From contig NZ_JBFOHP010000002.1 of assembly GCF_040907265.1 (NCBI RefSeq), positions 7,812,001 to 7,876,000 of the forward strand: a stretch of 64,000 nucleotides of DNA, given 5' to 3'. The notes beneath the pieces are model-generated. The model made no database searches. It was not told where the DNA came from and saw nothing but the letters and a program-made list of their open reading frames with translations. Made by a program: the position numbers and the translations under genes. Source of the DNA: Streptomyces sclerotialus. GTDB taxonomy: Bacteria > Actinomycetota > Actinomycetes > Streptomycetales > Streptomycetaceae. Positions 43,513 to 52,624 of the stretch are shown piece after piece (the stretch's first letter is position 1; every line of letters starts with the position of its first letter).

Positions 43513-45840
43513 ATGCAGGGGATGCGACGACGCACGCTTCTGAGTGCGGCCGGCGGGACGGCCGTTGCCGGCGGGCTCCTCGGGGCGGGGAGCGCGCAGG
43601 CCGCCGCTCCGGCCGCAGGAGGGACGGCCGCCGCGGCGGACGGCCCCCGCGCCTCGGGACCGTACGACCGGAAGATCAGGGAACTGCTGGGCCGGATGAC
43701 CGTCGACGAGAAGTTCGGCCAGCTTCAGCAGCTGCCCTGGACCTGGGACACCGGGCCCGGCGGCGGCGAGACCAAGGCGGTCGAGGACGCCGCCCGCAAG
43801 GGCATGCTCGGCTCCGTCTTCAGCATCTTCGGCGCGAAGACCACCAACGCACTGCAGAAGATCGCCGTGGAGGAGTCCCGGCTCGGCATCCCGCTGGTCT
43901 TCGGCCTCGACGTGATCCACGGCATGTGGACCAACTTCCCGGTCCCGCTCGGCCAGGCGGCGAGCTTCGACCCGGAGGTCACCGCGTCGGACGCCGAGGT
44001 CTCCGCCAAGGAAGCCCGCTCCAACGGCGTGCACTGGACCTTCGCGCCCATGATGGACGTCACCCACGAGCCGCGCTGGGGCCGCATCGCGGAGGGCTGC
44101 GGCGAGGACCCGTACCTCACCTCGCACTTCGCCGCGGCCAAGGTACGGGCGTACCAGGGCGGCGACGGCAAGGACCGCAGGCGCGACAGCCTCAAGGACA
44201 AGGACCGGCTGGCCGCCTGCGCCAAGCACTTCGTCGCGTACGGCGGAGCGGAGGGCGGCCGCGACTACAACACGGTCGACGTCTCCGAGTCCCGGCTGCG
44301 CAACCTCTACCTGCCGCCGTTCAAGGCCGCGCTGGACGCCGGCGCGGTGACCGTGATGGCGTCCTTCAACACCATCAGCGGCGTCCCCGCGCACGGCAAC
44401 ACCCACACCCTCACCGAGATCCTCAAGCGGGAGTGGGGCTTCGACGGGCTGGTGGTCAGTGACTTCACCGGCGTCCAGGAGCTGATCGCGCACGGCTTCG
44501 CCGAGGACGGCGCGGACGCGGCGCGGCTGTCGCTGAACGCCGGCGTCGACATGGAGATGACCAGCACCCACTTCGTCGAGAACGGCAAGAAGCTGCTGCG
44601 CGCCGGGAAGATCGAGCAGAGCCGGCTGGACGACGCCGTCTACCGTGTGCTGCAGCTGAAGTTCCAGCTCGGCCTCTTCGACCGCCCGTACGTCGAGCAG
44701 CGGGACGAGATCGCGGAGCCGTCCGCCGCGGCCCGCAAGGCGGCCCGTGCGGCAGCGGCCCGTTCCATGGTGCTGCTCAAGAACGAGAAGTCGGTGCTGC
44801 CGCTGTCGGCCAAGGCCTCCTCGATCGCGGTGGTCGGCCCGTTCGCGGACTCGGGCGATCTCCTGGGCACCTGGGTGATCCCGGCCTCGCAGAAGAAGTT
44901 CCCCGCCGTGAAGGTGCTGGACGCGGTGAAGAAAGCCGCCCCGCAGGCGAAGGTCACGTACGCGCAGGGCGTGGACGCCGAGGGCGAGGACACCAGCGGC
45001 ATCGCCGAGGCGGCCGCCGCCGCCAAGGCCGCCGACGTGACCGTGGTCGTGGTCGGCGAACCCCCGTCGATCAGCGGCGAGGCGGCGGCCCGCAGCGACA
45101 TCTCGCTGCCGGGCGCGCAGGAGAAGCTGATCGAGGCGGTCGCGGCCACCGGCAGACCGTTCGTGGTGGTGCTCGTCAACGGCCGCCCGCTGACCGTGGG
45201 CAGCTGGCTGGACAAGGCCCCCGCCGTGCTGGAGGCCTGGCACCCGGGCACCGAGGCCGGGCACGCGATCGCGGACGTCCTCTTCGGCACCGTGAATCCC
45301 GGCGGGAAGCTCCCGGTCTCCTTCCCCCGTACGGTCGGCCAGATCCCGATCCACTACAACCACGAGTCCACGGGACGCCCGTACGACCCGGACAACAAGT
45401 ACACCTCGAAGTACCTTGACCTGCCCGACGGGCCGCAGTTCCCGTTCGGCTTCGGACTCAGTTACACGGACTTCGCCCTGGGCGAGCCGAAGCTCAGCCG
45501 TTCACGCGTCGCGGCGCAGGCCCTGCGCAAGGGCGACACGCTGGAGGTCTCCGTCTCCGTGCGGAACACCGGGAAGCGGGCCGGTGACGAGGTCGTGCAG
45601 CTGTACGTCCACGACAAGGCCGCCTCCCTCACCCAGCCGGTACGCAAGCTCCGCGGCTTCCGCCGGGTGACCCTGGAGCCGGGCGGGCACACCACCGTGC
45701 GCTTCCGTCTCGGGGCCGAGGACCTGGGCTTCTGGACCAACGACACCCGGGGCCGGTTCACGCTGGAGCCGGGCGCCTTCGATCTCTACGTGGGCACCAG
45801 CTCGGCCGCCGATGCCAAGGTCGAGCTGACGGTGACCTGA
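43513..45840 (+). CDS. Secreted GH3 beta-glucosidase
   Basis: 775 residues. A twin-arginine signal peptide (MRRRTLLSAAGG then hydrophobic to AQAAA, cleavage near residue 33) sends the folded enzyme outside. The GH3 catalytic domain follows, with the nucleophile Asp317 in LVVSDFTG, and then the second alpha/beta sandwich and a C-terminal fibronectin-III-like domain (LEVSVSVRNTGKRAGDEVVQLYV). The ATG at 43513 after AAAGGTG gives a proper Tat peptide. It hydrolyses beta-linked glucosides, for example cellobiose or plant glucosides. Single-gene unit with a convergent terminator. Confidence 0.95.
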   Translation: MQGMRRRTLLSAAGGTAVAGGLLGAGSAQAAAPAAGGTAAAADGPRASGPYDRKIRELLGRMTVDEKFGQLQQLPWTWDTGPGGGETKAVEDAARKGMLGSVFSIFGAKTTNALQKIAVEESRLGIPLVFGLDVIHGMWTNFPVPLGQAASFDPEVTASDAEVSAKEARSNGVHWTFAPMMDVTHEPRWGRIAEGCGEDPYLTSHFAAAKVRAYQGGDGKDRRRDSLKDKDRLAACAKHFVAYGGAEGGRDYNTVDVSESRLRNLYLPPFKAALDAGAVTVMASFNTISGVPAHGNTHTLTEILKREWGFDGLVVSDFTGVQELIAHGFAEDGADAARLSLNAGVDMEMTSTHFVENGKKLLRAGKIEQSRLDDAVYRVLQLKFQLGLFDRPYVEQRDEIAEPSAAARKAARAAAARSMVLLKNEKSVLPLSAKASSIAVVGPFADSGDLLGTWVIPASQKKFPAVKVLDAVKKAAPQAKVTYAQGVDAEGEDTSGIAEAAAAAKAADVTVVVVGEPPSISGEAAARSDISLPGAQEKLIEAVAATGRPFVVVLVNGRPLTVGSWLDKAPAVLEAWHPGTEAGHAIADVLFGTVNPGGKLPVSFPRTVGQIPIHYNHESTGRPYDPDNKYTSKYLDLPDGPQFPFGFGLSYTDFALGEPKLSRSRVAAQALRKGDTLEVSVSVRNTGKRAGDEVVQLYVHDKAASLTQPVRKLRGFRRVTLEPGGHTTVRFRLGAEDLGFWTNDTRGRFTLEPGAFDLYVGTSSAADAKVELTVT

Positions 45841-45841
45841 C

Positions 45842-45889
45842 CTGACCGGCCGCCCGCTCCCGGCTCCCGCACCGGGGGCGGACGGTCAG
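45842..45889. terminator. Convergent terminator hairpin
   Basis: CTGACCG-G-CCGCCC at 45842 onward pairs with GGGGCGG-A-CGGTCAG ending at 45889, a long imperfect stem between the beta-glucosidase and the His-rich gene. Confidence 0.65.
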
Positions 45890-46185
45890 TGGTCGTCCCA
45901 GTGACCGTTGTGCGGGGCGTGCCGGTGGCCGTCGTGGATGTAGTCCATGTGGTCGCCGTGCGGGACCGCGACGTGGCCGCAGCCCTCCTGGTGCTGGTGG
46001 GTGTGTTCCTGGTGCTCGGTGTGCCCGGCGGGCTCGCACTCGTCGACGTGGTCCTGGTGGGTGCGGTGCAGACAGCCGTCGTGCACGTAGTCGGTGTGGT
46101 CGCCGTGCGGGACGGCGACATGCCCGCAGCCGGCTCCGTGCTGGTGGGTGTGGCCCTGGTGGGTGGTGTGCGTGGCCGTCGCCAT
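45886..46185 (-). CDS. His-rich two-repeat protein (possible metal-binding)
   Basis: 99 residues with about 25 His. It consists of two ~40-residue repeats, each HTHQH...GCGHVAVPHGDHxDYxHDG, with one conserved Cys in the core and extra His/Cys at the ends. No signal peptide or membrane segment. The ATG at 46185 has AGGAGG about 7 bases upstream. The composition and repeated CGHxxxxHGDHxDYxH pattern suggest Zn, Ni or Co storage or buffering. The family name is not known to me. Nested inverted repeats upstream suggest regulation. Confidence 0.78.
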   Translation of the reverse strand: MATATHTTHQGHTHQHGAGCGHVAVPHGDHTDYVHDGCLHRTHQDHVDECEPAGHTEHQEHTHQHQEGCGHVAVPHGDHMDYIHDGHRHAPHNGHWDDH

Positions 46186-46692
46186 GACTTCCTCCTGATC
46201 CGCCGTGCTGTGTGGTGACTTTTGCGCCATTTGATAAGCAGAGCGCAATCTGTCCAGAATGCTAGATCAGTCACCACATTTTACCGCTGATGTCCGTTCC
46301 GTCGGAGTGTGTGGCGCCCAGGCCCAGCCGCGAATGCCCGGCGCGGGGGAGCGCCCGTCGGCGGGCGGCGGTAGGACCGGTACGCCGGACGCCGCCGCCG
46401 CGTCCAGGCCGGGCATGAGATCGCGCTGACCGCCCGGCCGGCCCCGCGGCGCGGCGACGGAGGACGGCCGGCACATCGCACCCAGGGCGGGCGGTACGGC
46501 CGGGCCGGGGACCGGGCGGCGGCCCGGCCGCGTGGACGCGGTAGTCGTGCGCGGGGCCCGGCCCGGCGAGGGGCGTAGGGCGAGCGCAGCCGGGAAATGG
46601 GTTCGGCGGAAAACTGTCGCAGTTGCTGCCGGCGGCCCGCTGCCGCCGGACGGAGCGGGCGCGTAGCGGTCCGCATCAGGAGGAGCCTCGGG
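46186..46692. other. Intergenic region with nested inverted repeats
   Basis: 507 bases between divergent genes. TTGCGC (46222-46227) and GCGCAA (46243-46248) form an inner inverted repeat 15 bases apart. GTGGTGACT (46212-46220) and AGTCACCAC (46269-46277) form a perfect outer one. Both flank the expected promoter of the His-rich gene. The remainder to 46692 is GC-rich with no supported gene. Confidence 0.6.
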
Positions 46693-48258
46693 ATGGGCGT
46701 CCCCTTGTACCTGGAGCCACGGCTGACGCCTCGACTCACGTCGTTGCTGCGGTCCGGCCGGTTCCTGCACGCGCTCGTCGGCGGGCTGGGATCGCCGCTC
46801 AACGTGGTGCTGCCGGACCAGATCGCCGACAACCTCACCCACTTCCGCGACGTCTACCGCACGCACCGGCTGTCCGGCCAGGTCTTCTTCGCGCACAAGG
46901 CCAACCGCTCCAGCGCCCTGGTGCGGCGGCTCGCCGCCACGGACGCCGGACTGGACGCCGCCTCGCTCGGCGAACTGCAGCACGCGCTCGGCGCCGGCTT
47001 CACCCCGGACCGGATCATGGCCACCGGTCCGAAGGACCCCGAGTTCCTGTGGCTGGCCGCCCGGACCGGCGTCCTCGTGCACGTCGACGGACAGGCGGAG
47101 CTGGACGAACTCGCCGCCCTGGTCCGGCAGTACGGCCTGCCGCCCGCCGGGGTGCTGCTCCGGCTCTCGGGGTTCGCCTCCGAGGGCACCCGGCTGCTCA
47201 CCCGGCCGAGCAGGTTCGGAACACCGGCGGGGGAGCTGGGCGGACTGCTCACCACACTGGAGCGGTACCCGGACGAGTTACGCCTGGCCGGCGTCGGCTA
47301 CCACCTCGACACCACCAGCCTCGCCGAGAAGGCCGTGGCCCTCGAAGGCTGCGTCCGGGCGATGGACGAGTGCCGAGGCCGCGGGCTGAACCCCCGGATC
47401 ATCGACATCGGGGGCGGCTTCGGCGTCAGCTACCTCGCGGACGGCGAGCAGTGGGAGCGGTACACGACCGAGCTGACCCGGGCGGTCATGGGCCGGCGCC
47501 CAGCCCTGACCTGGCGCCGGCACGGCTACGGCCTGTGGCACGAGGCCGGAACGCTGCGCGGGTCCCTCGCCCTCTACCCGGCGCACCGCCCCGTCGCCGC
47601 TGAGAAGTACCTCGACGCGCTGCTGACCCAGCCCGCGCCCGCCCTGGGCACGCGGCTCGCCACGCTGCTCCTGGAGGGCCTGTGCGACCTGTACGTCGAA
47701 CCGGGGCGGGCCCTGGCCGACCAGTGCGGGCTCACGCTGGCGCGGGTCCTGGAGGTGCGCCGGACGGGGGCGGGTGAGCGGGTGGTGCGGCTGGCGGCCA
47801 ACGCCACCGACGTGGCACTGGAGGAGCACGGCGTCCTGATGGACCCGGTCGTCGTACCGGCCGACGGCAGGCGGGCGCCGGCCGCGGGCGGACCGGTCGG
47901 GGTCCACCTCGCCGGCAACCTGTGCCTGGAAGCCGACATGATCACGCGGCGGACGGTCTTCCTGCCGTACCCGCCGTGCCCCGGCGACCTGCTGGCCTTC
48001 GCGAACACCGCCGGGTACTGCATGGACTTCCGGGCCGGGGAGGCGCAGCGGCAGCCCGTCGCCCGCAAGGCCGCCGTCTGGCAGGACGGCCGGGACGGCG
48101 CGCGGGAGCGGCGGGACGGCCGGGAACGGCAGGACGGGCAGGACGACGGGCACGGCGAGGTTCCGTGGCGCTGGTGCCTGGACGAGGAGTACTGGCCGGT
48201 CGCCCAGCAGGCACACCACCCGCGACACCACGGCACACCGGCAGGAGGAGGCGCATGA
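46693..48258 (+). CDS. Y4yA-type PLP-dependent decarboxylase-like enzyme (fold type III)
   Basis: 521 residues of the alanine-racemase/diaminopimelate-decarboxylase fold. The PLP Lys69 lies in FFAHKANRSS, the phosphate-binding glycines in DIGGGFGVSY, and EPGRAL follows. The second-subunit active-site Cys411 and Asp lie in GNLCLEADMI. The protein is longer than lysine or ornithine decarboxylases, with a ~60-residue low-complexity Asp/Arg/Gly/Gln insertion near the C-terminus. AGGAG precedes the ATG. Its stop overlaps the next start (ATGA), so it is made together with the cysteine-synthase-like protein. It probably decarboxylates an unusual amino acid formed by its neighbours. Confidence 0.85.
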   Translation: MGVPLYLEPRLTPRLTSLLRSGRFLHALVGGLGSPLNVVLPDQIADNLTHFRDVYRTHRLSGQVFFAHKANRSSALVRRLAATDAGLDAASLGELQHALGAGFTPDRIMATGPKDPEFLWLAARTGVLVHVDGQAELDELAALVRQYGLPPAGVLLRLSGFASEGTRLLTRPSRFGTPAGELGGLLTTLERYPDELRLAGVGYHLDTTSLAEKAVALEGCVRAMDECRGRGLNPRIIDIGGGFGVSYLADGEQWERYTTELTRAVMGRRPALTWRRHGYGLWHEAGTLRGSLALYPAHRPVAAEKYLDALLTQPAPALGTRLATLLLEGLCDLYVEPGRALADQCGLTLARVLEVRRTGAGERVVRLAANATDVALEEHGVLMDPVVVPADGRRAPAAGGPVGVHLAGNLCLEADMITRRTVFLPYPPCPGDLLAFANTAGYCMDFRAGEAQRQPVARKAAVWQDGRDGARERRDGRERQDGQDDGHGEVPWRWCLDEEYWPVAQQAHHPRHHGTPAGGGA

Positions 48259-49574
48259 GACTCGACAGCATCACCGACGCCATCGGCGACACCCCGCTGG
48301 TACGCGTCGATCCGGCCGTGCACGGCCTGCGCCACATCGACCTGTACGCCAAGCTGGAGATGCTGAACCCCTTCGGATCGGTCAAGGACCGGGCCGCATG
48401 GCACATGGTCCGGCCCGGACTGACGGCCGCGGCGGACGGCCACCGCACCGTCGTGGAACTGTCCAGCGGGAACACCGCAAAGGCCCTGTCCCTGCTCGCC
48501 GGGCTGTACGGCGTCCCGTTCAAGACCGTCACCAACCGGATCAGGGTCCCCGAGATGAGGGACCTGCTGCTGTTGCTCGGCGCCGAGGTCGAGGAACTGC
48601 CCGGACAGACGGAGTGCCTCGACCCCACCAGTACCGACGACCCGCTGACCCTCTTCCACCAGGAGCTCACCGGGTCGGCCGACGGCTACGTCTACACCGA
48701 CCAGTACTACAACGCGCGCAACACCGAGGCCCACGCGGCCGGTACCGGCCCCGAGATCGTCGCCGACCTGGACGGCCGGGCACCGGACCACTTCGTCGCG
48801 TGCGTGGGCACCGCGGGCTCCTCCAGCGGCGTCGCCCGCGTGCTGCGCGAGCACGACCCCGGCGTGCACGTCCTCGGGCTCGTGGCGCACAAGGCCGACT
48901 TCATCCCCGGCATCCGCACCATCGACGAGGTCCAGGGAGTCGGTCTGTTCGACCCGGCCACGTACGACACGATCGAGACCGTCACCGCGGACGAAGCCAT
49001 CGAGGGCATGGTGACGCTGGCCCGGCGGTGCGGGATGCCGGCCGGGCCGACCGGCGGCGCCGCCTACACCGGGGCCGTACGCCACCTGCGCACCCTCGAC
49101 GCGGAGCTGACGGAGCGCCGGACCGCGGTGTTCATCGTGTGCGACCGGATCGAGAGCTACCTGAGCTACGTACGCCAGCGGCGGCCCGACCTCCTGGGCC
49201 GCCCGGCCCACCGCAACTCCCTCGCCACCCTCACCGAAGCGGAGGCCGCGGCCGCCACCGGCATCGGCACCGAGGACGCCGAGCGGTGGATCGCCCAGGA
49301 CGAGCCCCTCGTCGTCGACCTGCGCAGCCCCTTCTCGTACGCCGCGCTGCACATCGACGGCTCGGTGAACATCGTCGACGAGCTGTTCGCCGAACTCCTC
49401 CAGGGCGGCCTGCCGTTCAGCAAGAGCCGGCCCGTGCTGCTGGCCTGCCCGGTGGGGGAGCAGTCAGCCCGGTACGCCGCGCTGCTGACCCGCATGGGCC
49501 ACCCCGACGTACGCAGCCTGGCCGGCGGCATCATCGCCTGGCGCGACGCGGGCGCCCCGCTCGTACGGGAGTGA
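48255..49574 (+). CDS. Cysteine-synthase-like PLP enzyme fused to a rhodanese domain
   Basis: 439 residues. The N-terminal ~320 form a fold type II PLP enzyme: Lys44 in FGSVKDRAAW, substrate loop SSGNTAKAL, and the phosphate-binding glycine loop as TAGSSSG. The C-terminal ~120 form a rhodanese (VVDLRSPFSYAALHIDGSVNI) with the active-site loop ACPVGEQS, Cys398. Cysteine synthases join a nucleophile to an activated serine. The fused rhodanese could hand over sulfane sulfur, suggesting a persulfide or thiol product. Translationally coupled to the decarboxylase-like gene. Confidence 0.85.
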   Translation: MRLDSITDAIGDTPLVRVDPAVHGLRHIDLYAKLEMLNPFGSVKDRAAWHMVRPGLTAAADGHRTVVELSSGNTAKALSLLAGLYGVPFKTVTNRIRVPEMRDLLLLLGAEVEELPGQTECLDPTSTDDPLTLFHQELTGSADGYVYTDQYYNARNTEAHAAGTGPEIVADLDGRAPDHFVACVGTAGSSSGVARVLREHDPGVHVLGLVAHKADFIPGIRTIDEVQGVGLFDPATYDTIETVTADEAIEGMVTLARRCGMPAGPTGGAAYTGAVRHLRTLDAELTERRTAVFIVCDRIESYLSYVRQRRPDLLGRPAHRNSLATLTEAEAAAATGIGTEDAERWIAQDEPLVVDLRSPFSYAALHIDGSVNIVDELFAELLQGGLPFSKSRPVLLACPVGEQSARYAALLTRMGHPDVRSLAGGIIAWRDAGAPLVRE

Positions 49575-49581
49575 GGGCGCC

Positions 49582-50793
49582 GTGACCGCCACCGGCGCAC
49601 CGGCCTCCGCGGCCCTGGAAGAGCTGCGCGAGTGGCACGCCGCGCTCCGCGTCCAGTTCCCGATCCTCACCGGGCACCCGGAGCTGGTGTACCTGGACAG
49701 CGCGGCGACCGCGCAGAAGCCGCGCGCCGTCCTGGACGCCGTCCACACCTACCTCACCACCAGCAACGCCAACGCCGGGCGGGCCACCTACACGTGGGCC
49801 AACCGCACGACCGCGCTCATGCGGGAGACCCGGGACCGGATCAAGGAGTTCCTGGCCGACCCGGAGCCGGACCGCTCCGGCGTGCATCTGGTCAGCGGTA
49901 CCACCGAAGGGCTGCGCACCGTCGCCCGCGACTGGCTCACCGGACTGCTCGCCGACCAGGACGAGATCGTCGTGCCGTTCGCCGACCACCAGGCAAACAT
50001 CGCGCCCTGGCTGGAGGCCCGCGACCTGCTGGCCCGGCAGGGCACCCGCGTCCGCGTCCGCCCGATGCCGTACCAGGCGGGCTCCGGCGACTACGACCCG
50101 GCGGCCCTCGCCGAACTGGTCACGCCGCGCACCCGCTTCATCGCGGCCACCCACGTCCACCACGTCTACGGCGGCGACATGAACGTCCACCGGATCCGCC
50201 GGGCGGTGGGCCCGGACGCGGTGATCTGCCTGGACGCCGCGCAGAGCGTCGGCCACCTCCCCGTCTCCCTCGCCGAACTCGACGTGGACTTCCTGGCCTT
50301 CTCCGGCCACAAGGCCCTGGCGCTGCCGGGCTCGGGGGCGGTCTGGGCCCGTAACGCACGCGGCCCCCGCTTCGCCCCCGGCGGCTGGGACGGCAGCCCC
50401 GACACCACCGGGGCCGCGAGCCTGCGGGCGGCGCTGGACTGGCTGGACGCCGCGGGCACGGACCGCATCGCGCGGTGGACCCGCGCGCTGGCCGCCCGGC
50501 TCACCGACGGCCTGCGCCGACTGCCCGCGTACGAGGTGCTCGGCTGCCGGCGCAGCCTGGCGGCCGACTCGGACGTACCGGGACGGCACGGCATCGTCAC
50601 CTTCCGCCACCGCGGCATCGGCTCCGGCGACCTGGGCTTCGTCCTCTTCAGCCACGGCTTCATGGTCCGCTCCGACAGCCTCTGCCAGGGCAGCGCGGGC
50701 GAGCGCGAACACGCGGTACGGGTGAGCCTGCACGTCTACAACACCCCGGAGGAGATCGACCGGCTGCTCGCGGTCCTGACCACCCTCCAGTGA
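49582..50793 (+). CDS. Class V aminotransferase-fold, cysteine-desulfurase-like enzyme
   Basis: 403 residues, SufS/CsdA-like. YLDSAATAQKPRAVLDA at the N-terminus, PLP Lys244 in SGHKALALPG, and a Cys368 in the mobile loop (VRSDSLCQGSA) where desulfurases carry their persulfide Cys. It starts 7 bases after the cysteine-synthase/rhodanese gene and lies in no Fe-S operon. With the rhodanese next door it probably supplies sulfur to a dedicated pathway, not to general cluster assembly. Confidence 0.88.
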   Translation: MTATGAPASAALEELREWHAALRVQFPILTGHPELVYLDSAATAQKPRAVLDAVHTYLTTSNANAGRATYTWANRTTALMRETRDRIKEFLADPEPDRSGVHLVSGTTEGLRTVARDWLTGLLADQDEIVVPFADHQANIAPWLEARDLLARQGTRVRVRPMPYQAGSGDYDPAALAELVTPRTRFIAATHVHHVYGGDMNVHRIRRAVGPDAVICLDAAQSVGHLPVSLAELDVDFLAFSGHKALALPGSGAVWARNARGPRFAPGGWDGSPDTTGAASLRAALDWLDAAGTDRIARWTRALAARLTDGLRRLPAYEVLGCRRSLAADSDVPGRHGIVTFRHRGIGSGDLGFVLFSHGFMVRSDSLCQGSAGEREHAVRVSLHVYNTPEEIDRLLAVLTTLQ

Positions 50794-50877
50794 GTTGCGC
50801 CAAGGGGAACCATTTTCACCTGTATCTTCGGACCGGTCCGGAAGACGGTGCGAGACGGTGAAGGTGGCACGGCCCCG

Positions 50878-51636
50878 ATGGGACTGGGCACGGCGACGGC
50901 CGAGCGATGGGTGGAGCGCTGGGAGCGCCAGCAACAGCGGTACGCGATCGACCGCGAGGAGCGGTTCACGGTGGTCGCCGACGTGGTCGAGCACGTACTC
51001 GCCGGGCGGCCCCGGCCGGTCGTCGCGGACCTCGGCTGCGGCCCGGGATCACTGGCCGCACGGCTGGCGGGACGGCTGCCGTACGCCGATGTCGTGGCCG
51101 TGGACAGCGACCCGCTGCTGCTCGAACTGGGCCGCACCCACCACGCGCACGCCGCCCGCTTCGTCCGGGCGGCCCTCGGCGAACCCGGCTGGACCGGAGC
51201 GCTGGCACTGCCGGGACCGCTGGACGCCGCCGTCTCCACCACCGCCCTGCACTGCCTCTCCGAGGACGCGCTGCGGCGCACGTACGAGGACCTGGCCGCG
51301 CTGCTGCGGCCGGGCGGCGTCCTCGTCAACAGCGACATGCTCCACCCGGACGGCAGCACGACGGCCCGGATCGCCCGGCACGTCGGGCGGCGCAGGGCCG
51401 AACGGCTGGGCACGACGGCCCACGAGGAGTGGGACTCCTGGTGGACGGCGGCCGCCCGGGACCCCGAGCTGGCGGGCCTGTTCGCCGCCCGCCGCCGCGA
51501 GCACCGCCCGCCGCGCAACCGCCACAACGGCCTCACCCTGCCCCGCCACCGCACCCTCCTCCGCGAGGCAGGCTTCCAGGAGACGGGCACGGTCTGGCAG
51601 TGCAGCACGGACTACGTCCTCGTGGCGGTCCGCTGA
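50878..51636 (+). CDS. Class I SAM-dependent methyltransferase
   Basis: 252 residues. The SAM motif VVADLGCGPGSLAARLAG (about residues 47-64) is followed by VVAVDSDPLLLELG and the post-motif LRPGGVLVNSD. The ATG at 50878 is taken; a GTG at 50848 would add ten residues. Last gene of the PLP cluster, 84 bases after the desulfurase-like gene, and likely the tailoring step. Confidence 0.85.
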   Translation: MGLGTATAERWVERWERQQQRYAIDREERFTVVADVVEHVLAGRPRPVVADLGCGPGSLAARLAGRLPYADVVAVDSDPLLLELGRTHHAHAARFVRAALGEPGWTGALALPGPLDAAVSTTALHCLSEDALRRTYEDLAALLRPGGVLVNSDMLHPDGSTTARIARHVGRRRAERLGTTAHEEWDSWWTAAARDPELAGLFAARRREHRPPRNRHNGLTLPRHRTLLREAGFQETGTVWQCSTDYVLVAVR

Positions 51637-51666
51637 GTCATGTCCCACCTCACATGCCTGTCTCCC

Positions 51667-51688
51667 TTGACCTGACATCAGTGTCAGG
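51667..51688 (+). promoter_or_regulatory. MerR-type promoter/operator
   Basis: A -35 TTGACC (51667-51672) runs into CCTGACA-TCAG-TGTCAGG (51671-51688), a 7-bp inverted repeat in the spacer. A weak GAGCAT (51692-51697) would give a 19-base spacer. An overlong spacer filled by a dyad is the hallmark of MerR-family activation. The gene start is at 51739. No MerR gene is in the window. Confidence 0.65.
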
Positions 51689-51738
51689 TTCGAGCATGGT
51701 CACGGGCCATCGAAGGCCGGGGAGACGAGGAGCGAGTG

Positions 51739-52599
51739 ATGGACAACCAGCTGTACGACTACAGTCCGATCGTCGAGCGGGAGCCGATCCGCTGGCCGGG
51801 AGGTGCGCGGGTCGCCTTCTACGTGGGGCTGAACATCGAGCACTACCAGGTGGACCGGCCCTCGACGAGTACCTTTGCGGGTACCGCGGGGCTGACGCCG
51901 GACCCGCTCAACTACGGCTGGCGCGACTACGGCCCCCGGGTGGGGTTCTGGCGGCTGCTGAAGAGCCTTGACCGGCACGGGCTGCGGGCCAGCGTGCTGC
52001 TCAACTCCGATGTGACGGACCGCTACCCGCAGATCGTGCGGGCAGGCCTGGACCGGAACTGGGCCTGGCTGGCGCACGGCAGGAACAACTCCATCTTCCA
52101 GGCCGGCATGAGCCCGGAAGAAGAACGCGCCTACCTCACCGAGGTGGTGACCACCATCGAGAAGGCCACCGGGCGGCGTCCGCGCGGCTGGATGGGGCCG
52201 GCCCTCACCGAGACCTTCCGGACCCCGGAGCTGCTGGCCGAGCTCGGTCTCGGCTATGTGCTCGACTGGACCAACGACGACCAGCCGTACCGGCTGAACG
52301 TGCCGGGGATGCTGAGCGTGCCGTACTCCGTCGAGCTGAACGACATCAGCCTGTTCGTCGGGAAGAGCCTCAGCGGGCCGGACTTCGTGCAGATCGTCAA
52401 GGACCAGCTGGACCAGCTGTACGAGGACTCGGCGGACAGCGGCCGGGTGATGGCGCTGGCGCTGCACCCCTTCGTCATCGGCCAGCCGTTCCGGCACAAG
52501 TACCTGGACCAGGCGCTGGAACACGTCGCCGGTCACCCCGGCGTCTGGCTGACGACCAGCGACGAGATCGCGGAGCACTACACCCGGCACCACGTGTAG
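51739..52599 (+). CDS. Polysaccharide-deacetylase-family protein (PuuE/allantoinase-like)
   Basis: 286 residues of a NodB-like barrel. NIEHYQVDRPS near the N-terminus and the late ALHPFVIGQPFRHKYL are typical of the PuuE-type branch that hydrolyses allantoin or cyclic imides and lacks the classical chitin-deacetylase zinc motif. There is no signal peptide, so it acts in the cytosol. GAGGAG lies about 9 bases before the ATG. Expression is probably controlled by the MerR-type element upstream. Substrate uncertain. Confidence 0.85.
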   Translation: MDNQLYDYSPIVEREPIRWPGGARVAFYVGLNIEHYQVDRPSTSTFAGTAGLTPDPLNYGWRDYGPRVGFWRLLKSLDRHGLRASVLLNSDVTDRYPQIVRAGLDRNWAWLAHGRNNSIFQAGMSPEEERAYLTEVVTTIEKATGRRPRGWMGPALTETFRTPELLAELGLGYVLDWTNDDQPYRLNVPGMLSVPYSVELNDISLFVGKSLSGPDFVQIVKDQLDQLYEDSADSGRVMALALHPFVIGQPFRHKYLDQALEHVAGHPGVWLTTSDEIAEHYTRHHV

Positions 52600-52616
52600 C
52601 CGTACGTGGTGCCGGG
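52583..52616. terminator. Bidirectional terminator, 13-bp perfect stem
   Basis: CCCGGCACCACGT (52583-52595) pairs with ACGTGGTGCCGGG (52604-52616), loop 8 bases containing the deacetylase stop. It separates the convergent deacetylase and CisA-like genes. Confidence 0.85.
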
Positions 52617-52624
52617 GCGCGCGG

